This document shows positions 41,889 to 50,926 of a DNA stretch of 64,000 nt, piece by piece. Positions within the stretch are counted from its first letter, which is position 1. Each line of letters begins with the position of its first letter. The DNA is taken from contig JAVEVE010000001.1 in NCBI GenBank assembly GCA_034005165.1, positions 310,001 to 374,000 of the forward strand, written 5' to 3'. The notes under the pieces were generated by a model. That model saw only the letters and a program-made list of their open reading frames with translations, did not search any database and was not told the DNA's origin. The translations under genes and the position numbers were made by a program. The stretch comes from UBA1573 sp034005165. GTDB lineage: Bacteria; Pseudomonadota; Alphaproteobacteria; Micavibrionales; Micavibrionaceae.

Positions 41889-42974
41889 TTAAAGGCACTG
41901 AGCCTTATGCAGTAACCAATGATCTGCCAGAACACATGCCATCATCGCCTCGACAACAGGGACGCCGCGAATACCAACGCATGGATCATGACGCCCCTTG
42001 GTTATGATATCGGCTTCCTGACCATGGATGTCAATTGTCTGGGTCGAAATCAAAATAGAACTGGTCGGCTTGAATCCGACACGCACACGAATATCCTGCC
42101 CCGTTGAAATACCTGCCAGAATCCCTCCTGCATGGTTACTCAGAAAAACAGGATTTCCTTCATCATCAAGACGTATCTGATCGGCATTTTGCTCACCGCC
42201 CCACTCAACCGCGGAAAAGCCATCACCGATCTCGACACCTTTAACAGCATTGATAGACATCATGGCCTTGGCAAGATCAGCATCAAGCTTATCATAAACT
42301 GGGGCGCCCAACCCCGCAGGAATACCGGTTGCAACACACTCAACCGCTGCGCCTATACTTGATCCTCTCTTACGGATCTCAGACAAGTAATCTTCCCAGT
42401 CACTAAGCACGCCAGCATCCGGACAAAAGAAAGGATTCCGGTTGACCTCTGCCCAATCCCAATGGTCACGATTGATATACCGCCCCCCCATTTGGGTGAC
42501 CGCCGCACGAATGGCAACATCTTCACCCAATTGATCAACCAGAACGCGCCGCGCAATCGCACCGGCAGCAACACGGCAAGCAGTTTCGCGTGCAGAAGTG
42601 CGCCCTCCACCACGATAATCACGCACGCCGTATTTGGCTTGATACGTATAATCCCCATGCCCTGGCCGGAATTTGTCCTTGATATCGGAATAATCTTTTG
42701 ACTTCTGGTCTGTATTTTCAATCAGCAACGAAATAGGTGTCCCCGTTGTAACACCCTCGAAAACACCGGACAGAATTTTAACAAGATCAGCTTCCTGACG
42801 TTGGGTTGTAAACTTGGACTGCCCCGGCTTACGTTTATCCAAAAACACTTGGATGTACTCTTCATCCAAGGGAATACCCGGCGGAACGCCATCAACAACA
42901 ACACCGATTGCAGGGCCATGGCTTTCGCCCCAAGTCTGATATTGAAACAAAGTACCAAATCTATTTCCCGACAT
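41889..42974 (-). CDS. aroC: Chorismate synthase
   Basis: The last step of the shikimate pathway (EPSP to chorismate, reduced-FMN dependent). About 361 residues from ATG 42974, with AAGGAAG 6 nt upstream. The family motifs are TWGESHGPAIGVVVDG (near residue 15), FRPGHGDYTYQAKYG and the signature DYRGGGRTSARETACRVAAGA (about 118-138). The start overlaps the thioesterase stop by 14 nt. Confidence 0.97.
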   Translation of the reverse strand: MSGNRFGTLFQYQTWGESHGPAIGVVVDGVPPGIPLDEEYIQVFLDKRKPGQSKFTTQRQEADLVKILSGVFEGVTTGTPISLLIENTDQKSKDYSDIKDKFRPGHGDYTYQAKYGVRDYRGGGRTSARETACRVAAGAIARRVLVDQLGEDVAIRAAVTQMGGRYINRDHWDWAEVNRNPFFCPDAGVLSDWEDYLSEIRKRGSSIGAAVECVATGIPAGLGAPVYDKLDADLAKAMMSINAVKGVEIGDGFSAVEWGGEQNADQIRLDDEGNPVFLSNHAGGILAGISTGQDIRVRVGFKPTSSILISTQTIDIHGQEADIITKGRHDPCVGIRGVPVVEAMMACVLADHWLLHKAQCL

Positions 42975-43422
42975 GAACAACTTCCTTTTGTGTGCTCAAA
43001 GTGCCATGATCAATCACCGCAACAGTTAAACGTGAAATAGCCACACGTTTACCTGTGGCTTCCTCGGTAATATCCGTTTGCCAGACTTGTGTCCTTCGCC
43101 CCAGATGGAGCGGCATACAAACTCCGAGAACAAATCCTTCGGTCACAGCACGAATATGATTGCAATTAATTTCAAGGCCCACTGCCCGAAACTGGTCAGG
43201 GTCAATCGTCATCCATGCAGCAACACTTCCCAAGGTCTCGGATAAAACACACGATGCGCCGCCATGAAGAATCCCGAAAGGTTGTGTCGTTCTATAATCC
43301 ACAGGGAGTCGTCCGGACAAAAAATCTGTCCCGACCTCTACAAACTCAAACCCCAGATGCTGCCCCATATTGGCATTGCGCATCCCGTCCAACATTTCAA
43401 TTGTATAGGGTTTAAACCACAT
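42961..43422 (-). CDS. PaaI-type hotdog-fold thioesterase
   Basis: A 153-residue protein with the hotdog active-site stretch PFGILHGGASCVLSETLGSVAAW (about 48-70), where the HGG and the downstream Glu are characteristic of the PaaI/YdiI acyl-CoA thioesterase family. It is coupled to aroC by overlap. A YdiI/MenI-like (hydroxybenzoyl- or DHNA-CoA) or general housekeeping role is possible; the substrate is unknown. Confidence 0.88.
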   Translation of the reverse strand: MWFKPYTIEMLDGMRNANMGQHLGFEFVEVGTDFLSGRLPVDYRTTQPFGILHGGASCVLSETLGSVAAWMTIDPDQFRAVGLEINCNHIRAVTEGFVLGVCMPLHLGRRTQVWQTDITEEATGKRVAISRLTVAVIDHGTLSTQKEVVHVGK

Positions 43423-43452
43423 TTTTATATAGACTCCTTCAATACCGCCTGA

Positions 43453-44283
43453 TTACTCAAGCGCAATGTCTCGAACACATGCAGGTTTTGCCACAACAAA
43501 CCAGTCCCAAATTTCCTCTTTTTCAGGAAAAAATCCGTACCCGAATTTCTCTGACAAACTCCAAGGGTAATATATTTTTTGAGGATCTTGAGATAGCTCC
43601 AGACCGGAACAGGAAAGATCATGCCTGATGCTGTCAGGCGTATGGTAACACTGGCGAATATGATTCTCGTCAAAAACGGCTAGTTCGTGATTGCACAACT
43701 CCCATCTTTCAGAAAAATCTCTAAATGCTTCAGGAGTCATAATTTCCTCATGATACGACAGCATAGCAATCATCGTATCATAAGAAGGCAAAATTGAAAC
43801 AAACACGCCATCTGGTTTCAAATTTCTCGAAATAGATTGAAAAATTTCACGGACAGATGATCGATCATGCGGTAAAACAGAATTGACAGAAACGATTACA
43901 TCAAAAGGCTTCTGCGCAGAGTACTCTTCCATTTTATTATGGACCGCCAAGAAGCGAACACCGACATCCTGCGCTTTTTGGGCAGCTATGTTCAAAGCCT
44001 GATGACTAAGATCAACGCCGAAAACAACCCCCTTATATCCGGATAAAAAAGGGATCAAATTTCCAGGGCCACAACCAAAATCTGCAAGGCAACTTTGTGC
44101 GTCATGCCCAGCTAATAAACTTCTGAGAAAGTCGATCAGGATATTGCGGCGAACTCCAGTACCATCATCGACCGTCATCTCCTGCGCAAACGGGCTAAAA
44201 ATCAGCTGATAATTTCCTGCGAAGAAATCCCATTCTCGTGAACCGATCTCACTTTTACGACCCACTCCATCAAGACTGCTCAT
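43453..44283 (-). CDS. Class I SAM-dependent methyltransferase, unknown substrate
   Basis: A 276-residue protein with motif I ADFGCGPGNLIPFLSG (about 67-82), motif II GVDLSHQALNIAA, and a post-I segment FDVIVSVNSVLPHDR. It is a soluble Rossmann-fold methyltransferase. The C-terminal part (KIYYPWSLSEKFGYGFFPEKEEIWDWFVVAKP) is distinctive but not recognised. It sits between fabI and the thioesterase, in the same orientation. Confidence 0.82.
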   Translation of the reverse strand: MSSLDGVGRKSEIGSREWDFFAGNYQLIFSPFAQEMTVDDGTGVRRNILIDFLRSLLAGHDAQSCLADFGCGPGNLIPFLSGYKGVVFGVDLSHQALNIAAQKAQDVGVRFLAVHNKMEEYSAQKPFDVIVSVNSVLPHDRSSVREIFQSISRNLKPDGVFVSILPSYDTMIAMLSYHEEIMTPEAFRDFSERWELCNHELAVFDENHIRQCYHTPDSIRHDLSCSGLELSQDPQKIYYPWSLSEKFGYGFFPEKEEIWDWFVVAKPACVRDIALE

Positions 44284-44307
44284 TCTTCTACCCCTTATAC
44301 AATCCGT

Positions 44308-45159
44308 CTAAGCAGCTTCTTCGGAAGATTTTGGAGCAATGCTTTCAAGAAGCTGTGCTGTCTCGGCAGCAGAGTCAATCGCAACCATACCCACAGTGTG
44401 ATATCCGGCATCAACATGCAGAACTTCCCCTGTAACACCAGCGCCCAAATCGGACAACAAGTACAAACCGGAATTCCCGACATCTTCGATTGTGACGTTA
44501 CGTTTAAGAGGTGAGTTCAGCTCGTTCCATTTCAGAATATAACGGAAATCACCGATACCGGAAGCCGCCAGAGTTTTAATAGGGCCGGCAGAAATTGCAT
44601 TAACGCGAATATTGTCTTTACCCAAATCTGTAGCCAAATATCGGACTGAGGCTTCCAAAGCGGCTTTGGCAACCCCCATCACATTGTAGTGTGGCATCAC
44701 GCGTTCAGCACCATAATAGGTCAATGTCAGCAAGGAGCCACCATCTTTCATCAAAGGCACAGCGCGTTGGCAAACGGCCGTAAAGGAATAAACAGAGATA
44801 TCCATTGTCTTGAGGAAGTTGGCACGTGTTGTATCCAGATACAATCCATCCAGCTCCGCTTTATCAGAAAAAGCAATCGCATGGACAACAAAATCAAGCT
44901 TGCCCCATTTACTCTCAATGGCTTTAAACGTTGCATCAATAGATGCCTCGTCTGTTACATCACAAGGAACCAGAATATCAGATCCGACTTCTTCAGCGAG
45001 TGGACGAACGCGTTTTTCCAATGCCTCACCTTGATATGTGAAAGCCAGTTCTGCGCCTTGAGCATGCAAAGCTTTAGCAATCCCCCAAGCAATCGAGCGA
45101 TCGTTGGCTACGCCCATAATCAAGCCTTTTTTACCGGACATAAGTGAAGAAAAAGTCAT
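44308..45159 (-). CDS. fabI: Enoyl-[acyl-carrier-protein] reductase FabI
   Basis: An NADH-dependent enoyl-ACP reductase, the last step of the type II fatty-acid elongation cycle and the triclosan target. The 283-residue SDR-fold protein has GKKGLIMGVANDRSIAWGIA (residues 9-28), AFSDKAELDG, the catalytic Tyr-x6-Lys in PHYNVMGVAKAALEASVRYLA, and INAISAGPIKTLAASGI, all FabI-specific. It is first in the minus-strand string fabI-methyltransferase-thioesterase-aroC-sppA. Confidence 0.96.
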   Translation of the reverse strand: MTFSSLMSGKKGLIMGVANDRSIAWGIAKALHAQGAELAFTYQGEALEKRVRPLAEEVGSDILVPCDVTDEASIDATFKAIESKWGKLDFVVHAIAFSDKAELDGLYLDTTRANFLKTMDISVYSFTAVCQRAVPLMKDGGSLLTLTYYGAERVMPHYNVMGVAKAALEASVRYLATDLGKDNIRVNAISAGPIKTLAASGIGDFRYILKWNELNSPLKRNVTIEDVGNSGLYLLSDLGAGVTGEVLHVDAGYHTVGMVAIDSAAETAQLLESIAPKSSEEAA

Positions 45160-45344
45160 TTACTACCCTTTATATTTATGAAACTTGTCTAATCCTGTCG
45201 AAACCGTTGCCATCGTACACATTTCTAACAAAACGTCCAGAACGAAGACGCATAATTACATATTTCGTTAACCTTATATTGCTAGGATGAGCCAAGCTTG
45301 CCGAGATACGGCAAGGCACAAGGGTATTCCGGGATTACGAAAAA

Positions 45345-46967
45345 ATGGACTTAACACTCGAAAAAGCACAGAAATTCTGTGACCGATACTCGGAAGATCT
45401 CCATACGATTTTCCCGAACACAAAATTGCATTTTATCCTGCATTACCGCGGACAAAAATCCGAACAAATCAGCAAACTTCTTCCTAAACTTCAAGATCAT
45501 CCAGCTTATGACGAGGCCTGCTCCCTGCTGAAATTCAGAAGCCCAGGGCATGACAATTCAGCCTTTCTCGGAATGGTCATCGGCTTTAGGAAATCCATGC
45601 TTGGGATGAAAAAGACACCGGAATGTCTAGCCTTCATTTCCATCAATTTAAATCAGCATAGCAATGAAGAGGAGCTGTATTTTGCAGTTCACAGCTTAAC
45701 AGCCCACTTTCTGGAGACCGTAGATTTTTACACCAGAAAGCACGCGGGGACACAAAGCAGCCAAATTCTGCAACCAAAACGAAACAACATTGCAATGTGC
45801 CGTATGAATTTGAAGGCTGATGTTTATAGCGTTTTACAAATGTCCCATCAGGGCTACGAAACAGCAGCCCTCAAGCTCGCTCAAAAAAGAGCAATGGAAG
45901 CATTGACACCGCAAACAACACACCCGGAAGAATACCCCTACCCGATTTCTCTGGACGTAACCGAGTTTGCACTGGAAAAATTCAAATCAGCCCAAAAACG
46001 TTCTACCATCAATGCAGCCTATTCTCTTGCCAGACAAGTATCGGGAAGCTTTGATGCCGAAAACATAGAAACATGGATCAATCTGATCAATCCCGCACAA
46101 ACAATGGCATGGAGCGGATATCGACCAAGCCAGATTATCTCCGCGGTCATAAACAGCTCACCAAATCCATTTCTAAAATCAACTGCGCACATGCTCTCGG
46201 AGATTTTAGACATAGAACCGGCCCCCGTTGAATCTATTCAAAGTGGCTACAACCCTTTTGCCCTGCCAGAGGTTAATTACATCGAGCATGAGCGGTCGAT
46301 TGAAGAAACATTCGAGATGGTGCTTATCCACGCTATGGAAGCAGACAGTCATTTACCTCTCATTCATGTTGCTAACAACCAAAACGAAGGTCTTCTCAAG
46401 GGTCGCTTCTCCGGCTGGTGCGCGCATGCACTTCAATCCGCAGCCAGCGCATATACAAATGCATCTGTACGCGGCATGCCGAGCGAGCAAGCAGCACGTC
46501 TGGAGTTCGAAAGTGCCAAGCAGCAAACCGGCTGGCGTGAACTCAATATACTCGGCAGCCAAATTGCCGACCGCCACAGAAGCGGCGATGTTGTAACACT
46601 CAGCAGCATATCGAAATGGTGCGAAAACAATCCGCAATTCAAAACCATTATGCAATCAATTGACATGACATTGGCAGATCCTGCCTTCATGAGAAAATTG
46701 GAAGCAACAGCAGAAATGCCAAGCCCGGGTCCGGCAGCAGGTCAAAGAATCCAGCCGAGAATGCAGCCTCGCACACCAGATTTTGTACCACACATGGCGC
46801 CAAGCACCGCACCGTCTTTAGGACTTGGTGGCGGCATGGGTGGCGGCATGGGGGGAGTTATAGGCGGAGGTATGGGAAATAGCATGGGAAGCTCAAACAA
46901 AGCCCCCCAAAGACCCCATCTTCCAGATCATCTCGGCTTCAACGAAGACGGCGAAGAAAACCATTAA
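45345..46967 (+). CDS. Large hypothetical protein with Gly/Met-rich tail, 540 residues
   Basis: A soluble protein with no signal peptide. The N-terminal part (1-200) includes YFAVHSLTAHFLETVDFY and SVLQMSHQGYETAALKLA; the middle (210-450) is helical; residues about 455-540 are low-complexity (PRMQPRTPDF, then repeated GGGMGG units, then an acidic end). I do not recognise a family. The HxxxxH pattern near residue 120 is suggestive but not a known metal motif. GTTAACC upstream at 45267-45273 is a CtrA-type half-site. Start ATG 45345; the ribosome site is poor. Confidence 0.7.
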   Translation: MDLTLEKAQKFCDRYSEDLHTIFPNTKLHFILHYRGQKSEQISKLLPKLQDHPAYDEACSLLKFRSPGHDNSAFLGMVIGFRKSMLGMKKTPECLAFISINLNQHSNEEELYFAVHSLTAHFLETVDFYTRKHAGTQSSQILQPKRNNIAMCRMNLKADVYSVLQMSHQGYETAALKLAQKRAMEALTPQTTHPEEYPYPISLDVTEFALEKFKSAQKRSTINAAYSLARQVSGSFDAENIETWINLINPAQTMAWSGYRPSQIISAVINSSPNPFLKSTAHMLSEILDIEPAPVESIQSGYNPFALPEVNYIEHERSIEETFEMVLIHAMEADSHLPLIHVANNQNEGLLKGRFSGWCAHALQSAASAYTNASVRGMPSEQAARLEFESAKQQTGWRELNILGSQIADRHRSGDVVTLSSISKWCENNPQFKTIMQSIDMTLADPAFMRKLEATAEMPSPGPAAGQRIQPRMQPRTPDFVPHMAPSTAPSLGLGGGMGGGMGGVIGGGMGNSMGSSNKAPQRPHLPDHLGFNEDGEENH

Positions 46968-46968
46968 C

Positions 46969-47001
46969 ATTAAAAACAAAAAAGGCCGCATTAGCGGCCT
47001 T
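46969..47001 (-). terminator. Intrinsic terminator, mainly for the 17-kDa-like lipoprotein gene
   Basis: AAGGCCGC-ATTA-GCGGCCTT stem (46982-47001). On the minus strand it is followed by TTTTGTTTTTAAT, a good U-tract, shortly after the lipoprotein stop; on the plus strand the T content is weak. Confidence 0.85.
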
Positions 47002-47026
47002 CTTCAAAATCCAGTTCATAAACGAA

Positions 47027-47500
47027 TTAGTTCACGATAGCCCAAGTACCATCTGGGTTTTGGCAAGCTGTGCCGTAACCTGTTTGCTGGCGACCATCAA
47101 CATAAATGGTTTGGCTATATTCACGGCAGTACCGACCGGAGGTATTGCTATATCCTTCTTTGGTAGGCGTAACAGTACCTGAGTGACCGCTATCCGGGTT
47201 ATTCCAGCTGATGGTTTCGCCAACAGGAGCAGCATAAGCTTTGTGCTGAGCCTGATTAGCATACATCATATCAGCTTGATCAAGGGATTTACCCAACTCG
47301 CTACCGATCAAAGACCCAAGCAACGCACCGACACCAACGCCGACCAGTTGCCCCGTCCCTTTACCGAATTGCGCACCGGCAACACCACCGAGGATCGCAC
47401 CTGTAGCGGAGCCGACCATCTGTTTGTTTCCTGTGTTTTCCATACATGCTGTCATCGTGAACGACATGATAGCCAGCAATGCCAAAAATTTCATTTTCAT
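47027..47500 (-). CDS. Glycine-zipper lipoprotein, 17-kDa surface-antigen-like
   Basis: 157 residues from ATG 47500 (GGAAAC/GGAAG upstream; the longer frame to 47548 lacks a ribosome site before the signal). The signal is MKMKFLALLAIMSFTMTAC with lipobox TMTAC. The glycine-zipper segment SATGAILGGVAGAQFGKG then VGVGVGALLGSLIGSELGKSL is followed by a C-terminal domain with YCREYSQTIYVDGRQQTGYGTACQNPDGTW. This matches the rickettsial 17-kDa antigen/Rcs-lipoprotein-like architecture. Outer-membrane location is likely; function unknown. Confidence 0.85.
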   Translation of the reverse strand: MKMKFLALLAIMSFTMTACMENTGNKQMVGSATGAILGGVAGAQFGKGTGQLVGVGVGALLGSLIGSELGKSLDQADMMYANQAQHKAYAAPVGETISWNNPDSGHSGTVTPTKEGYSNTSGRYCREYSQTIYVDGRQQTGYGTACQNPDGTWAIVN

Positions 47501-47657
47501 CTTCCGTTTCCTTTCGGTAAATATACGTATCCGCCTTGAGCCAACCATGAACGATTTACGAACAGCGGTTACTCAAACAACGGAACTATACAGATAGTTC
47601 CCCCGCGAGAGAACAGAGATAATAAATTTTTTTTTCAAACAAATAAGGTGCAATAAT

Positions 47658-48269
47658 ATGTCAATAGGGCCAATGCCTAATTTCCCGGAAAATCCACCTC
47701 AAAACCCGATGGCCCTCTTTTCCGAGTGGTTTGATGCGGCCCGCCAGACAGAACCATCAGACCCGGATGCGGCCTGCCTCGCAACCGTTGACGAAAACGG
47801 ACTGCCTAACGCCCGCGTCATATTGGTCCGCCATTTTGATGACGAAGGATTTTGTTTCTTCACCAATTATACGAGCACAAAGGGAACAGAATTGATCGGA
47901 CAAGGAAAAGCAGCGTTAAACTTTCACTGGAAAAGTAAGAAACGCCAAGTCCGTGTGCGCGGAATAATTACCAAGGTCACTCCCATGCAATCAGACGATT
48001 ATTACGCATCACGTCCGTTAGGCAATCGCATAGGCGCATGGGCATCCAAACAATCCCAGCCTCTGGAAAATAGAGACCTTCTCATCAACCGTGTCAAAGA
48101 ATTCGAAGATAAGTTCGGAGACACCCCCCCTCGCCCCGAACATTGGGGTGGATTCCGCCTCACCCCACAAGAAATTGAATTTTGGGAAGAAGGTGAATTC
48201 AGATTACACAACCGCCGAAAATATCTGAAAAATGGGGACTTGTGGACGATTTTTCGTCTGTACCCGTAA
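47658..48269 (+). CDS. pdxH: Pyridoxamine/pyridoxine 5'-phosphate oxidase
   Basis: An FMN enzyme that forms pyridoxal 5'-phosphate. The 203-residue protein shows AACLATVDENGLPNARVILVRHFDDEGFCFFTNYTSTKG, then ALNFHWKSKKRQVRVRG, ASKQSQPL, and the C-terminal signature EFWEEGEFRLHNRRKYLKNGDLWTIFRLYP, all standard PdxH. The ribosome site is AAGGTG. It precedes the SAM-II/metA locus. Confidence 0.96.
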   Translation: MSIGPMPNFPENPPQNPMALFSEWFDAARQTEPSDPDAACLATVDENGLPNARVILVRHFDDEGFCFFTNYTSTKGTELIGQGKAALNFHWKSKKRQVRVRGIITKVTPMQSDDYYASRPLGNRIGAWASKQSQPLENRDLLINRVKEFEDKFGDTPPRPEHWGGFRLTPQEIEFWEEGEFRLHNRRKYLKNGDLWTIFRLYP

Positions 48270-48340
48270 AATCAAATAAGACCTCATTTTCAATATTTTC
48301 TTGACTCGAAAACCCGCTTTGCGCCAAAGTAAAAATCCGA

Positions 48341-48391
48341 AGCGGGATTTGAGGGGTAGCTTGCACCGCTTTATAATAAATTGCTAAAGCA
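48341..48391 (+). ncRNA. SAM-II riboswitch upstream of metA
   Basis: AGCGG-GATTTG, GCTTGCA, CCGCT and GCTAAAGC occur in the order and spacing of the alphaproteobacterial SAM-II (metA) pseudoknot: P1 AGCGG/CCGCT enclosing GATTT and GCTTGCA, and the CTAAA strand closing the pseudoknot. SAM-II riboswitches lower metA/metX expression when SAM is abundant. An upstream CCCGCTT (48313-48319) can pair with AAGCGGG (48340-48346) and would compete with P1. Confidence 0.85.
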
Positions 48392-48409
48392 CTATGGCTC
48401 ATTTCCATA

Positions 48410-48444
48410 CACCCCATTAAAAACGAAAATTTTTTATTGAGGGT
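48410..48444 (+). promoter_or_regulatory. metA ribosome-site sequestering stem (expression platform)
   Basis: ACCC at 48410-48413 and the following A-rich strand can pair with the T-rich run and GGGT that contains the metA ribosome site GAGGG (about 48439-48443), forming a long AU stem closed by ACCC/GGGT. This would hide the ribosome site and could be the translational switch read by the SAM-II aptamer 20 nt upstream. The pairing is by eye only. Confidence 0.35.
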
Positions 48445-48447
48445 AAC

Positions 48448-49440
48448 ATGAGCATAAACGCTTTTGGTGCAGCGGCATCATCTCCTTTAAATTTTGATCC
48501 GAACAGAAAACCTCGCATTGTTTTGATCAACATCATGGACAACGCTGAAGGCACAGAAAAACACTTCGTCAAAACCCTGCAAAACGCAAATCCCGAAGCA
48601 GAAATTGTTCTGTGTAGAATGGCCTGTGCCAAGAAAGACGCAAAATATTTCCGCGAACAAGAGTACCTTTGCTCAGATAAATATCAGGACTGGCAGGATG
48701 TAATTGGTCACGGATATGCAGATCTCGTAATCGTTACAGGTATCAACCGCGGCAAACTTACCTACGACGACATGGCAGCAAAATATAAAGGCTTTTGGGA
48801 TGAAAGCTGCGCCTTATTCCGCAAATTGCAATACGCAACCCAGAACAAACATGTCGGCCACGCAACTCTCGTCTGCTGGACTGCCTTTGCCGCCATGAAA
48901 GACCTGTACGGCGTTGACAAACAAATCCATCCTCAAAAATTTTACGGCCTCTTTAATCACGCGCTGCCGGAAGAGCCGCATCCGCTATTGGCAGGCATTG
49001 AAGACCGTGAAATTCTTATTCCACAATCCCGCTATTCTTTCATGGATGAAGAGGAATTAAACGCGGCCATTCGTGCACATGACGGAACAGTCGCCTTTAA
49101 CGGCCCGGATGGCCCAGCCCTGTGGACACTGGAAGACAACCGCATCTCCTGTATTATCAATCATCCCGAATACAGCATTGAAACACTCCAACGGGAATAT
49201 GCCAACGGTGTCAAAAGTGAAGGTCCAGACTTCGAACTTCCCCAAAACTACAACATCGGAAATATTGGCAGTCACGCCGCAACATTCGACAAGCTACAAT
49301 CTCTAAGCCACCTGATTTACAGGAATATTATTACTCTGTCTCTCTCTGCCAGAGCACATAACCTGAAACAGCAGCAAACAAATGAAAACCAGCCTATTCA
49401 TGCAAATATGCCCCTTGGGGCGGCTATCAATTACGGTTAA
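48448..49440 (+). CDS. metA: Homoserine O-acyltransferase MetA
   Basis: Acylates homoserine (succinyl or acetyl donor) at the entry of methionine synthesis. The 330-residue protein has catalytic Cys143 in ATLVCWTAFAAM, and His239/Glu241 in IINHPEYS, aligning with Cys142/His235/Glu237 of E. coli MetA. GLFNH and SRYSF are also conserved. Acyl-donor preference in this family can differ from the name, so acetyl-CoA use is possible. Controlled by the upstream SAM-II element. Confidence 0.92.
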   Translation: MSINAFGAAASSPLNFDPNRKPRIVLINIMDNAEGTEKHFVKTLQNANPEAEIVLCRMACAKKDAKYFREQEYLCSDKYQDWQDVIGHGYADLVIVTGINRGKLTYDDMAAKYKGFWDESCALFRKLQYATQNKHVGHATLVCWTAFAAMKDLYGVDKQIHPQKFYGLFNHALPEEPHPLLAGIEDREILIPQSRYSFMDEEELNAAIRAHDGTVAFNGPDGPALWTLEDNRISCIINHPEYSIETLQREYANGVKSEGPDFELPQNYNIGNIGSHAATFDKLQSLSHLIYRNIITLSLSARAHNLKQQQTNENQPIHANMPLGAAINYG

Positions 49441-49526
49441 TTCTTGTCTTACGCTGCAAAATCCCCTAAATCTAGGAAATTAAAGATTTATTGCAAAGCA
49501 ACAGAAGATAAAAAGACCGAAAAAGA

Positions 49527-50921
49527 ATGACTGACTGGACCCCCGAAAGCTGGAGAGCAAAACCTGCCAAACAATTGCCGACCTATGGCGATTGCAAAAA
49601 AGAACTGGAATCTGCTGAAACAGAACTCAGACGCATGCCACCACTGGTTTTTGCAGGGGAAGCTCGCGCGCTTAAAACCCACCTTGCAAAGGCATCCCGT
49701 GGGGAAGCCTTTGCTTTAATGGGTGGAGACTGCGCAGAGAGTTTTGCCGAATTCGGAGCCAACAAAATTCGCGATACTTTCCGTGTCCTCCTGCAAATGG
49801 CCGTCGTCATGACATTTTCGGGGTCAATCCCTGTCATCAAAATGGGGCGTATGGCTGGCCAATTTGCAAAACCACGCTCGGAAGACACCGAAACAAAAGA
49901 CGGTATTACACTACCCACCTATCGTGGTGACATCATTAACGGTATAGAATTTTCCGAAGAGGCACGCAGACCTGATCCGAACCGTATGCTCCGCGCGTAT
50001 AACCAATCCGCCGCAACACTCAACTTGCTGCGCGCTTTCGCGTATGGTGGATATGCTGACCTGCACATGGTCAATAAATGGAATTTGGATTTCGTAACCG
50101 ACAGTGAACAGGTTGATAAATACAAAAAACTCTCCGAACGTATTGAACAAGCTCTCGACTTTATGACGGCGTGCGGCATGACAGGAGAGCGTATCCCGCA
50201 CATCATGAAACAAACAGACTTCTATACCTGCCACGAGGCCCTTCTTCTTCCGTATGAAGAAGCTCTAACCCGTGTAGATAGCGTCACAGGCGACTGGTAC
50301 GATTGCTCAGGCCACTTGGTCTGGATCGGTGCGCGCACCAATCAAGAGGACCACGCACAAATAGAATTTGTTCGCGGCATTAAAAATCCGATTGGAATGA
50401 AATGCCCTCCAAACCTGCAACCTGACGAACTGATCCGACTGATCGATAAAATCAATCCGGACAACGAAGCTGGGCGCCTAACTTTGATTTCTCGGATGGG
50501 TGCAGGAAAAGTCTTCGACCATCTCCCTGCTCTTGTGAAAAAAGTCAAAGAAGAAGGCCGCGTCGTCACATGGGTATGCGATCCTATGCATGGGAATACC
50601 ACAAAATCAACAAGCGGATACAAAACCCGCCAGTTCAACTCGATTCTGAGTGAGGTCAAAGACTTTTTCGCCGTTCATAAAGCCGAAGGCACAATTCCGG
50701 GCGGTATCCATATCGAGATGACCGGCCAGAACGTGACAGAATGTGTTGGTGGATTACAAGACATTCGGGACGAGAACCTCTCCGACCGTTACCATACACA
50801 TTGCGATCCGCGCCTCAACGCATCACAATCTCTGGAACTGGCCTTCCTGATTTCGGATGAATTGCGCTCAATGAGCAAAGATAAAAAGCAAAACATCCTG
50901 AACTTGGCGGCAGAAGAATAG
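49527..50921 (+). CDS. Class II 3-deoxy-7-phosphoheptulonate (DAHP) synthase
   Basis: The first step of the shikimate pathway (PEP plus erythrose-4-phosphate). The 464-residue protein is the plant/Mycobacterium-type class II enzyme: WTPESWRAKPAKQLPTYGD at the start, LMGGDCAESFAEF (about 67-79), KMGRMAGQFAKPRSEDTE (about 108-125), WIGARTNQEDHAQIEFVRGIKNPIGMK and VTWVCDPMHGNT. It starts 86 nt after metA and is followed at 5 nt by nadE. Confidence 0.95.
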   Translation: MTDWTPESWRAKPAKQLPTYGDCKKELESAETELRRMPPLVFAGEARALKTHLAKASRGEAFALMGGDCAESFAEFGANKIRDTFRVLLQMAVVMTFSGSIPVIKMGRMAGQFAKPRSEDTETKDGITLPTYRGDIINGIEFSEEARRPDPNRMLRAYNQSAATLNLLRAFAYGGYADLHMVNKWNLDFVTDSEQVDKYKKLSERIEQALDFMTACGMTGERIPHIMKQTDFYTCHEALLLPYEEALTRVDSVTGDWYDCSGHLVWIGARTNQEDHAQIEFVRGIKNPIGMKCPPNLQPDELIRLIDKINPDNEAGRLTLISRMGAGKVFDHLPALVKKVKEEGRVVTWVCDPMHGNTTKSTSGYKTRQFNSILSEVKDFFAVHKAEGTIPGGIHIEMTGQNVTECVGGLQDIRDENLSDRYHTHCDPRLNASQSLELAFLISDELRSMSKDKKQNILNLAAEE

Positions 50922-50926
50922 TCACA

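Noticed and set aside
46836..46890. GGCATGGG-type tandem repeats considered as a CRISPR or VNTR
   Set aside because: They encode the in-frame Gly/Met tail and are too short and irregular for an array.
47600..47660. T-rich run before pdxH considered as a terminator
   Set aside because: No GC-rich stem precedes the T-run.
48199..48417. Minus-strand ORF of 72 codons upstream of metA
   Set aside because: It lies across the SAM-II aptamer and the end of pdxH; the conserved riboswitch explains the sequence.
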